DNA of 60,745 bases from Opitutales bacterium. Its GTDB lineage: Bacteria > Verrucomicrobiota > Verrucomicrobiia > Opitutales > UBA2995. The notes below the pieces were generated by a model that made no database searches, was not told the origin of the DNA, and saw only the letters and a program-made list of their open reading frames with translations. The stretch lies in contig JAJDZZ010000035.1 in NCBI GenBank assembly GCA_022824405.1, positions 1-60,745 of the forward strand, read 5' to 3'. Below, piece by piece: positions 8,511 to 17,652 of this stretch; position 1 is the first letter of the stretch; each line of letters begins with the position of its first letter. Made by a program: the position numbers and the translations under genes.

Positions 8511-9209
8511 TCATTGATTGGGATTAGCCTTTATCTTCGCCTTCAGGGAAATGTGGTTGGATCGCTTGAATTGATCGGGCAAGACCGGGTAGCTGTAGTC
8601 CCAATTGTCGATTCTCTTGTACTTTTCGAGCTCCGCGCGAAGTTCGGCTTCGATCCGTTCCTGTTCGGCCAACGCCATCAATCTTTTTCGCTCCAACTCT
8701 TCCTGCTCGCGCTTCAGGTCGTCTTTCTCCCGTTGAGCGGCTTCAATGGCGGCGGCCATCTCGGCCTTTTGCATTTGAGAGTTTTCGGCGCTTTCAGAAG
8801 ACAATTGAGCATAACTTGCTTTAGCCTGATCCAGTAAAGCGGCCAATTCATCCAACCTGGTCCGGGTTTGGAGGGCTTTTTCTTCCGCTTCGGCCCGGGC
8901 CGCTTCTTCTTTGGCCAGACGTGCCTGAACTTCCGCGATCCTGCGCTCCTGTTCGGCCTTGGCCTGCTCCATTTGAAGCTTGGCCATGCGAAGCGCCTCT
9001 TCCTTTTCCTGCTCTAACCGGGCCAGTTCCTCCGCGCTGATTTGCTCATCCTTACTTTCCTCTTGAATGACCGGACCGGAGGCGACGTCATCGGAAGGAT
9101 TAACGGAATCAGAGCCTTCTTTCATGTATTTCTGGAAAAACAGCACCCAACCGGCCACGGCGAATATCACGGCAGCGGTCAGGGCATTGGCGGTTTTTTT
9201 CTTACTCAT
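8511..9209 (-). CDS. Single-span membrane protein with long charged coiled coil
   Basis: 232-aa protein of unknown function. An N-terminal transmembrane segment (about residues 9-27, ALTAAVIFAVAGWVLFFQ) follows a short Lys-rich cytoplasmic start. Residues about 55-190 are almost pure Glu/Ala/Lys/Arg/Gln heptad-like coiled coil (LARLEQEKEEALRMAKLQ, EKDDLKREQEELERKR). The tail is short and polar (YSYPVLPDQFKRSNH). It probably extends into the periplasm. No known domain is recognised; TolA-like spacer architecture without the C-terminal domain is the nearest description. Confidence 0.6.
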   Translation of the reverse strand: MSKKKTANALTAAVIFAVAGWVLFFQKYMKEGSDSVNPSDDVASGPVIQEESKDEQISAEELARLEQEKEEALRMAKLQMEQAKAEQERRIAEVQARLAKEEAARAEAEEKALQTRTRLDELAALLDQAKASYAQLSSESAENSQMQKAEMAAAIEAAQREKDDLKREQEELERKRLMALAEQERIEAELRAELEKYKRIDNWDYSYPVLPDQFKRSNHISLKAKIKANPNQ

Positions 9210-9436
9210 GAAGCTTTTGGTTTGGCTAAAGGGAAATCATGCCGGGTTGCTACTTGGAATCGACACATCCTGATTTTTCGATTTTGTGGTTAAACAGAAA
9301 GGAAATTCCGTTAAATTCCAAGTTTCTTCGTTAGTTTGTTCAACCTTTCCCCAAGGAATGGAATCAGACGCTTGACGCATTGCCTTAAATGGCCCAATGC
9401 CTATTCAACCCTCTGTTAACCTGCCCACCCAAAAAA

Positions 9437-11236
9437 ATGTTGGATTTCATAAAAAACACCTTCAGTAGCGTTCTCGGAACGCTCATCGCCCTCTTCATCA
9501 TGGGTTTTATGGCTCTCACGTCCTTGATCCTGATTGCCCAGGTTTTGCAGGACCCGGTCCCCCAGGTCCCGGACAATTCCCTGCTGGTGGTCGATCTCAG
9601 CCTCAGTATCAACGACAAGCCCCCCACCGTAACCATCGACCAAGCCATCGAAGAAGCGATTATGGCTTCCCACATGGAGAGGGTCGGCCTGAGGAATCTG
9701 CTCAATACCATCGCATTCGCCAAGAGCGACGAAAGAATCAAGGGCATATTTCTGCAGGGAAACCTGCAATCGGTAAACTTCGGTTCCGGCTACGCCGCCA
9801 TCCGGGAGGTGCGGGCAGCCCTGGAGGATTTCAAGACGAGCGGCAAAGAGATTTATGCCTATGTTCTCAACGCCATGCCTCGCGACTACTACCTTATGAG
9901 TGTGGCCGACAAGGTGGCAATGAATCCCTTCGGGGAGATTTTTTTCAATGGAATGGGCGTCGAAATGACGTTTTACGCCAATGCCTTGGAAAAGTGGGGA
10001 ATCGGCGTGCAACCTGTCCGGGCCGGAAAATTCAAATCGGGGATCGAGCCTTTTGTGCAGGATCGGATGAGTGAGGAAAATCGCCTACAGGTCACCGAAA
10101 TGATTGAGAATCTTTGGGCTTCCATGGCGGAGGCGTCAGCCGAATCGAGGGGAATCCCGGTCGGCCAATTGAACGCGGCGGCAAATCGGGACCGGTCCTT
10201 TCGGGCGGAACAGGCTCTTGAAACCGGTTTGGTGGACGAACTGGTCTATTTCGACGAAGTTCTCCAGCAACTCAAGGAGATCACGGGGGACGACCCGGAT
10301 GAACGCACCGTTACCCAGGTGGACCTGGCCGACTACATGAGGGCCAACCGCGGGAACGAGTCCTCCGGGAGCGACAACAAAGTTGCAGTTGTATACGTCG
10401 AGGGGGTTATCGTGGGCGGCGAAGGCCAATACGACCAGGCAGGGGCCAAAAAGATCGCCCGCCGTTTGCGGGATGTGCGATTGGACGATTCGGTCAAAGC
10501 GGTGGTTTTGCGCGTCAATAGCCCGGGTGGGGGAGCGCAGGCATCGGAAAACATTCAGCGCGAAGTCCGTTTGCTGAGGGGTTCCAAACCGGTGGTGGCT
10601 TCCATGGGTTACGTCGCCGCCAGCGGCGGCTATTGGGTGTCCACCTACGCCGATCGAATATTTGCCCAACCCAATACCATTACCGGTTCGATCGGGGTGT
10701 TCGGCATCATTTTCAACGTCCAGGAAATTGCGGAAAATTTCGGCCTGACCTGGGATTACGCCACCACCCACGATTACGCGGGAAGTTGGACCATAACCCG
10801 TCCTCAAACGGAGGGGGAAATGGCCCAACTACGGGAAACCACCGAATGGTACTATGAAAGGTTTCTGCAAAAGGTCGCCGAGTCGCGCGATATGGAAATC
10901 GAATACATCGATTCCGTGGCCCAGGGCCGCATCTGGATGGGCCAGGAAGCGCTCAGGGTGGGTCTGGTCGATGAAATCGGCGGCCTGGATGAGGCCATCG
11001 CCGAAGCGGTTGAAATGGCCGGTCTCGATTCGGATTACCGCGTAGTGGATTACCCCCGCGCCCACCATCTGGAGGAGGTGATTCAAGCAATACTGGAGGA
11101 TCGCGAGTTGGATGTTTCCTTCGATCCCTCACGGCGCATAGCCCGGCGCCTGGAGAATGAACTTGAATGGCTCAAAGCGTTTGACGATCCTGGAGGCATC
11201 TATCTGCTTCCCGATATCCATTTCCAACTCTTCTGA
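9437..11236 (+). CDS. sppA: Signal peptide peptidase SppA, 67-kDa type
   Basis: 599-aa membrane serine peptidase (family S49) that degrades leftover signal peptides. An N-terminal membrane anchor (about residues 10-36) precedes two tandem S49 domains. The Ser-Lys dyad is split as in E. coli SppA: Lys at about 200 in KFKSGIEPF and Ser at about 396 in YVAASGGYW, followed by QPNTITGSIGVFG. ATG 9437 is preferred because it starts directly before the anchor; an in-frame ATG at 9389 adds 16 residues. The sufT gene follows after 9 nt, suggesting one transcript. Confidence 0.92.
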   Translation: MLDFIKNTFSSVLGTLIALFIMGFMALTSLILIAQVLQDPVPQVPDNSLLVVDLSLSINDKPPTVTIDQAIEEAIMASHMERVGLRNLLNTIAFAKSDERIKGIFLQGNLQSVNFGSGYAAIREVRAALEDFKTSGKEIYAYVLNAMPRDYYLMSVADKVAMNPFGEIFFNGMGVEMTFYANALEKWGIGVQPVRAGKFKSGIEPFVQDRMSEENRLQVTEMIENLWASMAEASAESRGIPVGQLNAAANRDRSFRAEQALETGLVDELVYFDEVLQQLKEITGDDPDERTVTQVDLADYMRANRGNESSGSDNKVAVVYVEGVIVGGEGQYDQAGAKKIARRLRDVRLDDSVKAVVLRVNSPGGGAQASENIQREVRLLRGSKPVVASMGYVAASGGYWVSTYADRIFAQPNTITGSIGVFGIIFNVQEIAENFGLTWDYATTHDYAGSWTITRPQTEGEMAQLRETTEWYYERFLQKVAESRDMEIEYIDSVAQGRIWMGQEALRVGLVDEIGGLDEAIAEAVEMAGLDSDYRVVDYPRAHHLEEVIQAILEDRELDVSFDPSRRIARRLENELEWLKAFDDPGGIYLLPDIHFQLF

Positions 11237-11245
11237 GGACTGAGC

Positions 11246-11800
11246 ATGGCCCAGACTAATTTCATCCTGACTCGGGATTGCCGGGCCACATTGATTCCTT
11301 CCGGGGACGTCTTGGACCTTAGGGCGGGCACCAAGGCGATGCTCGTCCAGGCTTTGGGTGGTACGGTTACGGTGCAGGCCCGGGGCGGGCTTTACCGGAT
11401 AGGCTCCAGCGATCTGGATGCCTTGGGGGAAGGGGCCCAAGCTGCCTATGGCGCAAAAGAGAAGCCATCATCGGTGGCGGTGGGAGCATTTTCCGACACT
11501 GCCGTTTGGGATGCCCTCAGAACCTGCTTCGATCCGGAAATTCCCGTCAATATAGTCGACCTCGGGCTGATCTACGACTTGCGCAGTGAGAAGGGGGCCA
11601 ACGGCCAATACCTGGTTTTTGTTAAAATGACCCTCACGGCCCAGGGGTGCGGCATGGGTCCGGCCATCGCGGCCGACGCCCGGGAAAAGATCGAATCCCT
11701 GCCCGAGGTGGGATCGGCCCAGGTGGATATTGTCTGGGACCCCGTCTGGAATCCACACATGATCAGTCCGGAGGGCCGAAAGATCCTGGGCCTGGATTAG
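11246..11800 (+). CDS. sufT: Fe-S cluster assembly protein SufT (MIP18/DUF59 family)
   Basis: 184-aa protein. The N-terminal 70 residues form the small beta domain typical of SufT (LIPSGDVLDLRAGTKAMLVQALGG). Residues about 86-184 are the MIP18/DUF59 domain: DPEIPVNIVDLGLIYDL, a Thr-Ala-Gln-Gly-Cys motif and VDIVWDPVW. The invariant Cys of the family is present in QGCGMGP. SufT acts as an accessory factor in Fe-S maturation. No other suf gene is in the window, so it is detached from a suf operon here. It sits between sppA and a rhomboid-like gene on the same strand, with gaps of 9 and 24 nt. Confidence 0.88.
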   Translation: MAQTNFILTRDCRATLIPSGDVLDLRAGTKAMLVQALGGTVTVQARGGLYRIGSSDLDALGEGAQAAYGAKEKPSSVAVGAFSDTAVWDALRTCFDPEIPVNIVDLGLIYDLRSEKGANGQYLVFVKMTLTAQGCGMGPAIAADAREKIESLPEVGSAQVDIVWDPVWNPHMISPEGRKILGLD

Positions 11801-11824
11801 GGAGTTGCCCATACCAGGTTTCCC

Positions 11825-12601
11825 ATGACATGGATCGATAGACTGGAACGGCGTTTCAGCCACTTTGCCATTACAAATTTGGCCCTTTATCTTGTGGTGG
11901 GCCAAATCCTCGTATGGACGGCCAACTGGTTTAAGATCTTGCCGGTGGAGTGGTTCTACCTGAACCCGATTCTCGTGTTGAATGGGCAGGTTTGGCGTTT
12001 GGTGACCTTTCTCTTTGTTCCGCCCGTGACCTGGCATCCCGTTTTTCTGGCCTTTGCCTGGTACATCTTTTGGATGATTTCCTCAGCATTGGAGGCACAG
12101 TGGGGGACCTTCAAATTCAACCTGTATATTTTTTTGGGGGCGGCGTTCACGGTTCTGGCTTCGTTGGTGTTTCCCTACCTTTACTATACCAACTATTATA
12201 TCGCACTGACGGTGTTTTTCGCCTTTGCCACCCTCTATCCGAACCATGAATTCCTGCTTTTTTTCATTCTCCCGGTAAAGGTAAAGTGGCTGGCTTTGAT
12301 CTCCCTGGTCCTGTTGGTATTTTCATTTTTTGCGGGTGGCTGGGCCGGTCGGCTCATCATTAGCGCCTCCATGGCCAATTATCTCTTATTTTTCGGAAAG
12401 GATTTGCACCGGTCCTTCTACTACCGAAAACGGCGCCAGGCCCACGCCCAAAAAATGCGGGATATACAGGACCAACCGTTCCATATCTGCTCCGTCTGCG
12501 GCGCCACCGACAAGTCCCACCCGGAAAGGGAATTCCGTTATCGGGGGGGAAAGGGGATCTGCAACGTCTGCCTTGAAAAAGAGGTCAATTCCAAGGTGTA
12601 A
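11825..12601 (+). CDS. Rhomboid-like membrane protein with C-terminal zinc ribbon (likely inactive)
   Basis: 258 aa. About six transmembrane helices (residues about 15-200) follow the rhomboid layout, including VWRLVTFLFVPP after TM1, as in rhomboids and derlins. The serine-protease signature G-x-S-G in TM4 is absent (the equivalent stretch reads LTVFFAFATLYPN) and no paired catalytic His is visible, so it is probably a pseudoprotease. The tail carries C-S-V-C (about 220) and C-N-V-C (about 249), a four-Cys zinc-ribbon pattern with HPEREFRYRGG between. Third gene of the sppA-sufT set. A membrane quality-control role is suggested by sppA but unproven. Confidence 0.65.
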   Translation: MTWIDRLERRFSHFAITNLALYLVVGQILVWTANWFKILPVEWFYLNPILVLNGQVWRLVTFLFVPPVTWHPVFLAFAWYIFWMISSALEAQWGTFKFNLYIFLGAAFTVLASLVFPYLYYTNYYIALTVFFAFATLYPNHEFLLFFILPVKVKWLALISLVLLVFSFFAGGWAGRLIISASMANYLLFFGKDLHRSFYYRKRRQAHAQKMRDIQDQPFHICSVCGATDKSHPEREFRYRGGKGICNVCLEKEVNSKV

Positions 12602-12611
12602 GCTTTAACCC

Positions 12612-12657
12612 GCATAGCGCTTAGTTAAGCGTGTTTGTAGAGGAATTTTGTATGGAC
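12612..12657 (+). repeat. Orphan IS left-end-like repeat, copy 2
   Basis: Positions 12617-12657 are identical over 41 nt to 4997-5037, with two differences in the preceding six bases. It again carries CGCTTAGTTAAGCG and AGAGGA..ATGGAC, then diverges. It lies just after the rhomboid-like gene and just before the convergent isomerase stop, so it could also serve as a bidirectional transcript end. Confidence 0.55.
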
Positions 12658-12700
12658 GCCAAGGCGGATGCAGCAGGGCCCGATTGCGGTGAGTCCGCCA

Positions 12701-13660
12701 TCAACTTCCCAATTCGGTGCTGAGGCGATCCAGCACGGCCTTGGTCAGGGCAATGCCTTCCATCGAAGGATGTTTGTGACCTTCATATTCAATGCCCACG
12801 TAACTGTGATAACCGTGCTTGAGGACGATTTCCATGGCGCGTTTGAAATTGACCTGGGACTCCCGTCCCTTTCGCTGGTTTACCGTGACGTTGGGGTCGC
12901 TGCTCACTCCCCAGTCGTAAGACTTGGCGCTGACGGCTTTGGCGTAAGGCATCAGGTCTTCCATGCCCTGATAAATGTCGTACCATTCCCCCTTCTCCGG
13001 ATCGATCAGGAAATTTCCAAAATCCGGAAGGGAGCCGCATCGGGGGTGATCGACGAGTTCCATGACCCCGGACAGCCATTTGCCGTTTGAGGATAGTCCC
13101 CCATGGTTTTCCACAATGACGTTGAGGCCGAATTCATCTCCCTTTTCGCTGAGTTGCCTCAAGCCGTCCGCAGCGAGCTTTTGTTGTTCTTGGTAGGATC
13201 CCCGGCTCGCCGCGTTGACCCGGAGGGAGTGACATCCCAAAGTGGCTGCGGCTTCCAGCCATTTGAGGTGATTTTCCACCGTTTGCTTGCGCTCGGCGCT
13301 ATCGGGATGACCCAATTGTCCTTCCCGGTCCACCATGATGAGAAGGTTGACCGCGCCCTCTTCCGAGGCGCGATGGTTCATTTCCTTCAGGTACTTCTTG
13401 TCCTGGGCCTTATCCATGAAGAACTGATTTACGTATTCAAGGCCTTCGATTCCCAGTTCCCGGGCCGTTTTGGCAAAATCCAGATTGTCCATCGGTTCTT
13501 CTCCGCCCCTGCCAAAGAGCCTCCGGTTCAGCGACCATTGGGCCAGGGAAATTTTGAAGAGAGGTTGGCTGGCGCTGGCCGAGTCCAGGCCATAGGGCAA
13601 GGAGATGGTCGAGGCGGCCATGGTCAGGGTAGTGGATTTGATAAAACTACGTCTATTCAT
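12701..13660 (-). CDS. Exported sugar phosphate isomerase/epimerase-like TIM barrel
   Basis: 319-aa protein of the AP-endonuclease-2/xylose isomerase-like TIM barrel superfamily, which includes hydroxypyruvate isomerase. The N-terminus MNRRSFIKSTTLTMAAS is a twin-arginine leader, so Tat export to the periplasm is expected. Conserved pieces are IEGLEYVNQFF, LRVNAASRGSYQEQQKLAADGLRQL, VIVENHGGLSS and YVGIEYEGHKH, containing the usual metal-binding Glu/Asp/His residues. Such Tat-exported barrels are very common in Planctomycetes and Verrucomicrobia. The substrate is unknown. It is divergent from the sugar ABC transporter, which suggests carbohydrate metabolism. Confidence 0.8.
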   Translation of the reverse strand: MNRRSFIKSTTLTMAASTISLPYGLDSASASQPLFKISLAQWSLNRRLFGRGGEEPMDNLDFAKTARELGIEGLEYVNQFFMDKAQDKKYLKEMNHRASEEGAVNLLIMVDREGQLGHPDSAERKQTVENHLKWLEAAATLGCHSLRVNAASRGSYQEQQKLAADGLRQLSEKGDEFGLNVIVENHGGLSSNGKWLSGVMELVDHPRCGSLPDFGNFLIDPEKGEWYDIYQGMEDLMPYAKAVSAKSYDWGVSSDPNVTVNQRKGRESQVNFKRAMEIVLKHGYHSYVGIEYEGHKHPSMEGIALTKAVLDRLSTELGS

Positions 13661-13784
13661 GGCGTCACCATAGGGGAACCCGACTGAAGTGAAAGGGAAA
13701 AGTTAAAATCGGCCCCTCGGTGTGGCAGGGCCTGATTCGTCTTGTCTAGGGATTGGAAATGGCCCTTAACTGAGGATTCCATTT

Positions 13785-15290
13785 ATGCCCGAACCGACAA
13801 ATCCTGCCGAGCCTCCCCTGCTGGAAATCCGAAGCATTTCCAAAGCATTTCCCGGTGTGAGGGCCCTGGATAATGTTTCCCTTCGCCTTGAAGCGGGAGA
13901 GGTTTTGGCTCTGGTCGGGGAGAACGGCGCGGGGAAAAGCACCTTGATCAAGGTTCTTGGAGGAGCCCATCGGGCCGACGCGGGGGAGTTGTTCCTGCAG
14001 GGCAGGCAGGTATCCATCGATTCGCCTTCCTTGGCCCAAGCTCTGGGGGTCTCCATTATCTACCAGGAGTTCAACCTGATACCCGATTTGAATGTGCGGG
14101 ATAACATCTACCTCGGACGGGAGAGGAAAAAGGAATGGTTCCTGGATGAAAAACGGGAAGCGGAGGGGGTAGGGAATCTCTTTGACCGCCTCGGGTTGAA
14201 GCTCGATCCCGAAACATTGTGTCGGGATCTGACCATTGCGGAACAGCAATTGGTCGAGATTGCCAAGGCGCTTTCGCTGGATGCCAAAATCCTGGTCATG
14301 GATGAACCCTCCGCCACCCTGACCCGGCAGGAAGTCGATCGGCTCTTTTCCATCATGCGCGATTTGAAGGAGGAGGGGATCGGTATCATTTACATCAGCC
14401 ATCGCTTGGAAGAAGTGTTTGAAATTGCCGACAGGGTGATGGTTTTGCGGGATGGCAGGCGGGTGGTGACCAAGCCGGTGCCGAAGGTAAATCGGCGACG
14501 TTTGATTGAATGGATGGTGGGCCGGTCGCTCGAGTCGGAATTTCCTCCGCGCCAATCACAGCCGGGAAAAGAATGTTTTCGTGTGGAAAATCTATCCCGG
14601 GGGGAGGTGGTCAGGGATGTGAGTTTTACCCTGCGGTCCGGGGAGATTTTGGGTTTCGCCGGATTGGTGGGGGCGGGCAGGACGGAAACCGTTCGTTTGA
14701 TCTTCGGGGCCGACAGGAAAGATGGCGGGACCGTATTCCTGGGCGGGGAAGAACTGGACATCGAGAACCCCCGCCAGGCCATCGCCAGCGGTATCTGTCT
14801 CCTGACGGAAGACCGGAAAAACCAGGGCCTGGTGTTGATTCACAGTGTCTTGGAAAATTTCGGGTTGCCCAATCTAAGGGAATATTCGGGGCCGGTTTTC
14901 CTGGATGAGAAGAGGGAATCGGAGCAATTCAGCAGGCTGGCGCAGGACTTGAAGATAAAAACTTCGGGACCCCGGCAGGACGTGGCCCATCTCTCCGGCG
15001 GGAATCAACAGAAGGTTGTCCTGGCCAAATGGCTGGCCCGCAATTCGGACATCATTATTTTTGACGAGCCGACGCGTGGAATCGACGTGGGGGCGAAATT
15101 CGAAATCTATCAATTGATGGAGTCCCTGGCCAAGGCCGGGAAGGGTATCATAATGATCAGCAGCGAGCTTCCTGAAATTCTGGGCATGAGCGATCGCGTA
15201 ATCGTCATGCGAGGAGGCTGCATACGGGGAGAAATTGAAGACGTGAACGAGACGAGTCAGGAGGAAGTCATGCACCTGGCCGTGGAATAA
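13785..15290 (+). CDS. Sugar ABC importer, duplicated ATPase (RbsA/MglA type)
   Basis: 501-aa ATPase with two nucleotide-binding domains, as in RbsA, MglA and XylG. In the first, Walker A GENGAGKS is at residues 45-52 and Walker B is VMDEPSAT. In the second, Walker A is degenerate (GLVGAGRTE) while the signature LSGGNQQKVVLAKWLA and Walker B IIFDEPTRG are intact, the usual asymmetry of this family. It energises import through the fused permease encoded 22 nt downstream. The sugar is not determinable; ribose, galactose, xylose and similar sugars are all possible. Confidence 0.92.
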   Translation: MPEPTNPAEPPLLEIRSISKAFPGVRALDNVSLRLEAGEVLALVGENGAGKSTLIKVLGGAHRADAGELFLQGRQVSIDSPSLAQALGVSIIYQEFNLIPDLNVRDNIYLGRERKKEWFLDEKREAEGVGNLFDRLGLKLDPETLCRDLTIAEQQLVEIAKALSLDAKILVMDEPSATLTRQEVDRLFSIMRDLKEEGIGIIYISHRLEEVFEIADRVMVLRDGRRVVTKPVPKVNRRRLIEWMVGRSLESEFPPRQSQPGKECFRVENLSRGEVVRDVSFTLRSGEILGFAGLVGAGRTETVRLIFGADRKDGGTVFLGGEELDIENPRQAIASGICLLTEDRKNQGLVLIHSVLENFGLPNLREYSGPVFLDEKRESEQFSRLAQDLKIKTSGPRQDVAHLSGGNQQKVVLAKWLARNSDIIIFDEPTRGIDVGAKFEIYQLMESLAKAGKGIIMISSELPEILGMSDRVIVMRGGCIRGEIEDVNETSQEEVMHLAVE

Positions 15291-15312
15291 GTGGAGTAGC
15301 CCGAATAAATTT

Positions 15313-17607
15313 GTGAATAAGCTATTGGACAACTACGGGATTTTCTGGGCCCTCATAGGGCTGTGTGTGTTCTTCAGTTTATTGACCTTGAAGGAGCAGA
15401 CACCCAGCGGGGATGCCGCCGTGCGGGAGGTGGCCGAGGTCATCGAAAACCAGTACCCAAAAAATGCCGTAATCGTTGCGGTCGGGGCCCGCAACCAGGG
15501 ATCGGCTGATTTTGCGGAAGCCCTTGCCCCCGCCCTTGAAACCAGGGGATTCACGGAGGTCCTGACGAGTATCGGTTCACCACAGGACTTTCGAAAGCTG
15601 GTAGAGGAATTGAAAAAAGATGGAAAGTCCCTTCAGGTCATCGCGGCGACTGAGGACGTTCTCAAATGGACTGTCGTCCGTTCTTTGGGAGACTACTATC
15701 CGGAGTATGCCGGCGCCCGGTTCGTTGCTCCGGAATCCTACCTTTGGCCGGATTTTCTGAAGCGGTCCAACCTTTTGGCAATCGTGGACCGCATCGTGGT
15801 CATAGCCATCATTGCGATTGGGATGACCATGGTGATCATCACCGGCGGGATCGATTTGTCGGTAGGCAGTCTGATTGCCCTTTCCGCCGTAATTGCGACG
15901 GTTTTGATGAAGGCAATGGGCGGGTTGGAAGCGCCTGCCTGGGTCATTCCCATAGGGTTTTTGGCCGGTATTCTGTGCTGCGGCCTGGTCGGGGGTTTCG
16001 GAGGCTTCCTCGTGCACCGTTACCGTGTGGCGCCTTTCATTACCACCCTCGGGGTGATGATGATGGCCCGGGGGTTGGCCTTTATGATTACGGGCGGGTT
16101 TTCCATTTATCAGGTTCCGCAAGGGCTGACCTGGCTGGGGCAGGGCAGAACCCTGGCCGTGCCCAACACGGTGATTTTGCTCCTGGCGCTCTTCCTGGCG
16201 GCACATATCTTCATGAGCCGGACGCGATATGGACGCTACATATACGCGGTGGGCGGAAATGAAGAAGCGGCCCGGCTCTCGGGCGTTCCTATCCGGTTCG
16301 TTCTCATCCTGGTCTACGTGGTCAGTGGTTTGGCGGCCGGACTGGGCGGATGTATTCAGGCCTCCCAACTCAATACCGGCACGCCGAATCTGGGGGTGAT
16401 GTACGAATTGTATGTCATCGCCGCCGTCGTGGTGGGCGGAACCAGTCTGTCCGGTGGCAAGGGTAGGATTTTTGGAACCCTCATCGGCGCTTTTATTATC
16501 TCGGTATTGCAGAACGGCATGAACCTGATGGGGGTGGAAAGCTATACCCAACAGGTCATTCTGGGCGGAGTGATACTGGCTGCGGTTTTGGTCGACAAGT
16601 TGCGGGGACGATCCTTTGGGGCCGCTTCCTCCGCCTCCCCGTCCGCTTTCCCCAGGTGGGGTTGGGTAACCGCCGCCGTGGTCCTGTCCCTGGCCGCCTC
16701 GGTGTATTTTATCCAGAGGGAACGTTCCGCGGCAGTGGGAAAAATCGGTATGACCTGTATGGACTTGACCAATCCGTTTTTCAAGCTGATAGCCAATACC
16801 ATGGAGGCGGAAGCGGCAAAATACGGTTATGAACTGGTAGCCCTGAGCGGGGAAATGGATGCGGCCAAGCAAAACAACCAATTGGCCGACTTTGCCGCGC
16901 AGGGTTATGACGCCATCTTTCTCAATCCTACCGATTCCCAGGCGGTGAGGGAAGGGGTCATCAATGCCTGGGAAGCCGGGATTCCGGTGTTTTCCTTCGA
17001 CGTCCAGGTCACGGACGAACGGGCCAATGCCCTGCTCGTTTCCCACATTGGAAGCGACAATTACCAGGGAGGCAGGCTGGCTGCGGAGACCATGATGGCG
17101 GCGACCGGCGATAGTGGGGACATTGCTGTCTTAAGTTTTCCCGAGGCCTCCTCCTGCATTTTCCGGGTCGCCGGGTTCCGGGACTATCTGAAGGAAAACA
17201 ATAGTCGTCTCCGCATCGTCACTGAATTGAGCGCCAAGGGTAATCGTTCAGAGGGATTCTCCGTAGCCACGGATATCCTGCAGGCACATCCGGACATCGT
17301 CGGCCTCTTTGCCATAAACGATCCATCCGCGCTGGGCGCTCATGCGGCAATTGTAAAGGCCAACAAGCAGGAGCAGGTCAAGCTTGTCGGCTTCGATGCT
17401 TCGCCGGCGGGTAAACAGGCCGTATTCGAGAAGAAACTGCTGGATACCCCTCAACAATTTCCGGCCAAGATGGCCGTCGGAACAGTTGAGGCATTTGCAA
17501 AATACCTGGCCGGAGAGGCATTGCCCAAGGATATCTTTATCCCCTGCGAACACTACTATTTCGAGGACTCGGTGAAGGATGAGAGCCGGATCAGGGAACA
17601 GTGGTGA
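15313..17607 (+). CDS. Fused sugar ABC permease and periplasmic binding protein (RbsC-RbsB type)
   Basis: 764 aa, starting at GTG 15313. Order: TM1 (8-25); an extra non-membrane domain (about 30-152) with alpha/beta character that normal RbsC lacks; the RbsC permease core (about 153-430) with GMTMVIITGGIDLSVGS and YGRYIYAVGGNEEAARLSG; a further membrane span (about 452-470); then a complete RbsB-like binding domain (about 475-764) with IGMTCMDLTNPFF, AQGYDAIFLNP and DPSALGAHAA. The fusion tethers the receptor to the permease at fixed stoichiometry. Usual RbsC is about 320 aa and RbsB about 290. No stop or frame break separates the parts. Confidence 0.88.
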   Translation: MNKLLDNYGIFWALIGLCVFFSLLTLKEQTPSGDAAVREVAEVIENQYPKNAVIVAVGARNQGSADFAEALAPALETRGFTEVLTSIGSPQDFRKLVEELKKDGKSLQVIAATEDVLKWTVVRSLGDYYPEYAGARFVAPESYLWPDFLKRSNLLAIVDRIVVIAIIAIGMTMVIITGGIDLSVGSLIALSAVIATVLMKAMGGLEAPAWVIPIGFLAGILCCGLVGGFGGFLVHRYRVAPFITTLGVMMMARGLAFMITGGFSIYQVPQGLTWLGQGRTLAVPNTVILLLALFLAAHIFMSRTRYGRYIYAVGGNEEAARLSGVPIRFVLILVYVVSGLAAGLGGCIQASQLNTGTPNLGVMYELYVIAAVVVGGTSLSGGKGRIFGTLIGAFIISVLQNGMNLMGVESYTQQVILGGVILAAVLVDKLRGRSFGAASSASPSAFPRWGWVTAAVVLSLAASVYFIQRERSAAVGKIGMTCMDLTNPFFKLIANTMEAEAAKYGYELVALSGEMDAAKQNNQLADFAAQGYDAIFLNPTDSQAVREGVINAWEAGIPVFSFDVQVTDERANALLVSHIGSDNYQGGRLAAETMMAATGDSGDIAVLSFPEASSCIFRVAGFRDYLKENNSRLRIVTELSAKGNRSEGFSVATDILQAHPDIVGLFAINDPSALGAHAAIVKANKQEQVKLVGFDASPAGKQAVFEKKLLDTPQQFPAKMAVGTVEAFAKYLAGEALPKDIFIPCEHYYFEDSVKDESRIREQW

Positions 17608-17652
17608 ACGTTTGGGAATCTTCAAAAAAATGAAAACAGTACATATATTGCC

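Noticed and set aside
15577-17046. Long open frame (489 codons) on the minus strand opposite the fused ABC permease/receptor
   Set aside because: No domain, a His/Gly/Gln-rich composition typical of antisense of GC-rich coding DNA, and a fully supported gene on the other strand.
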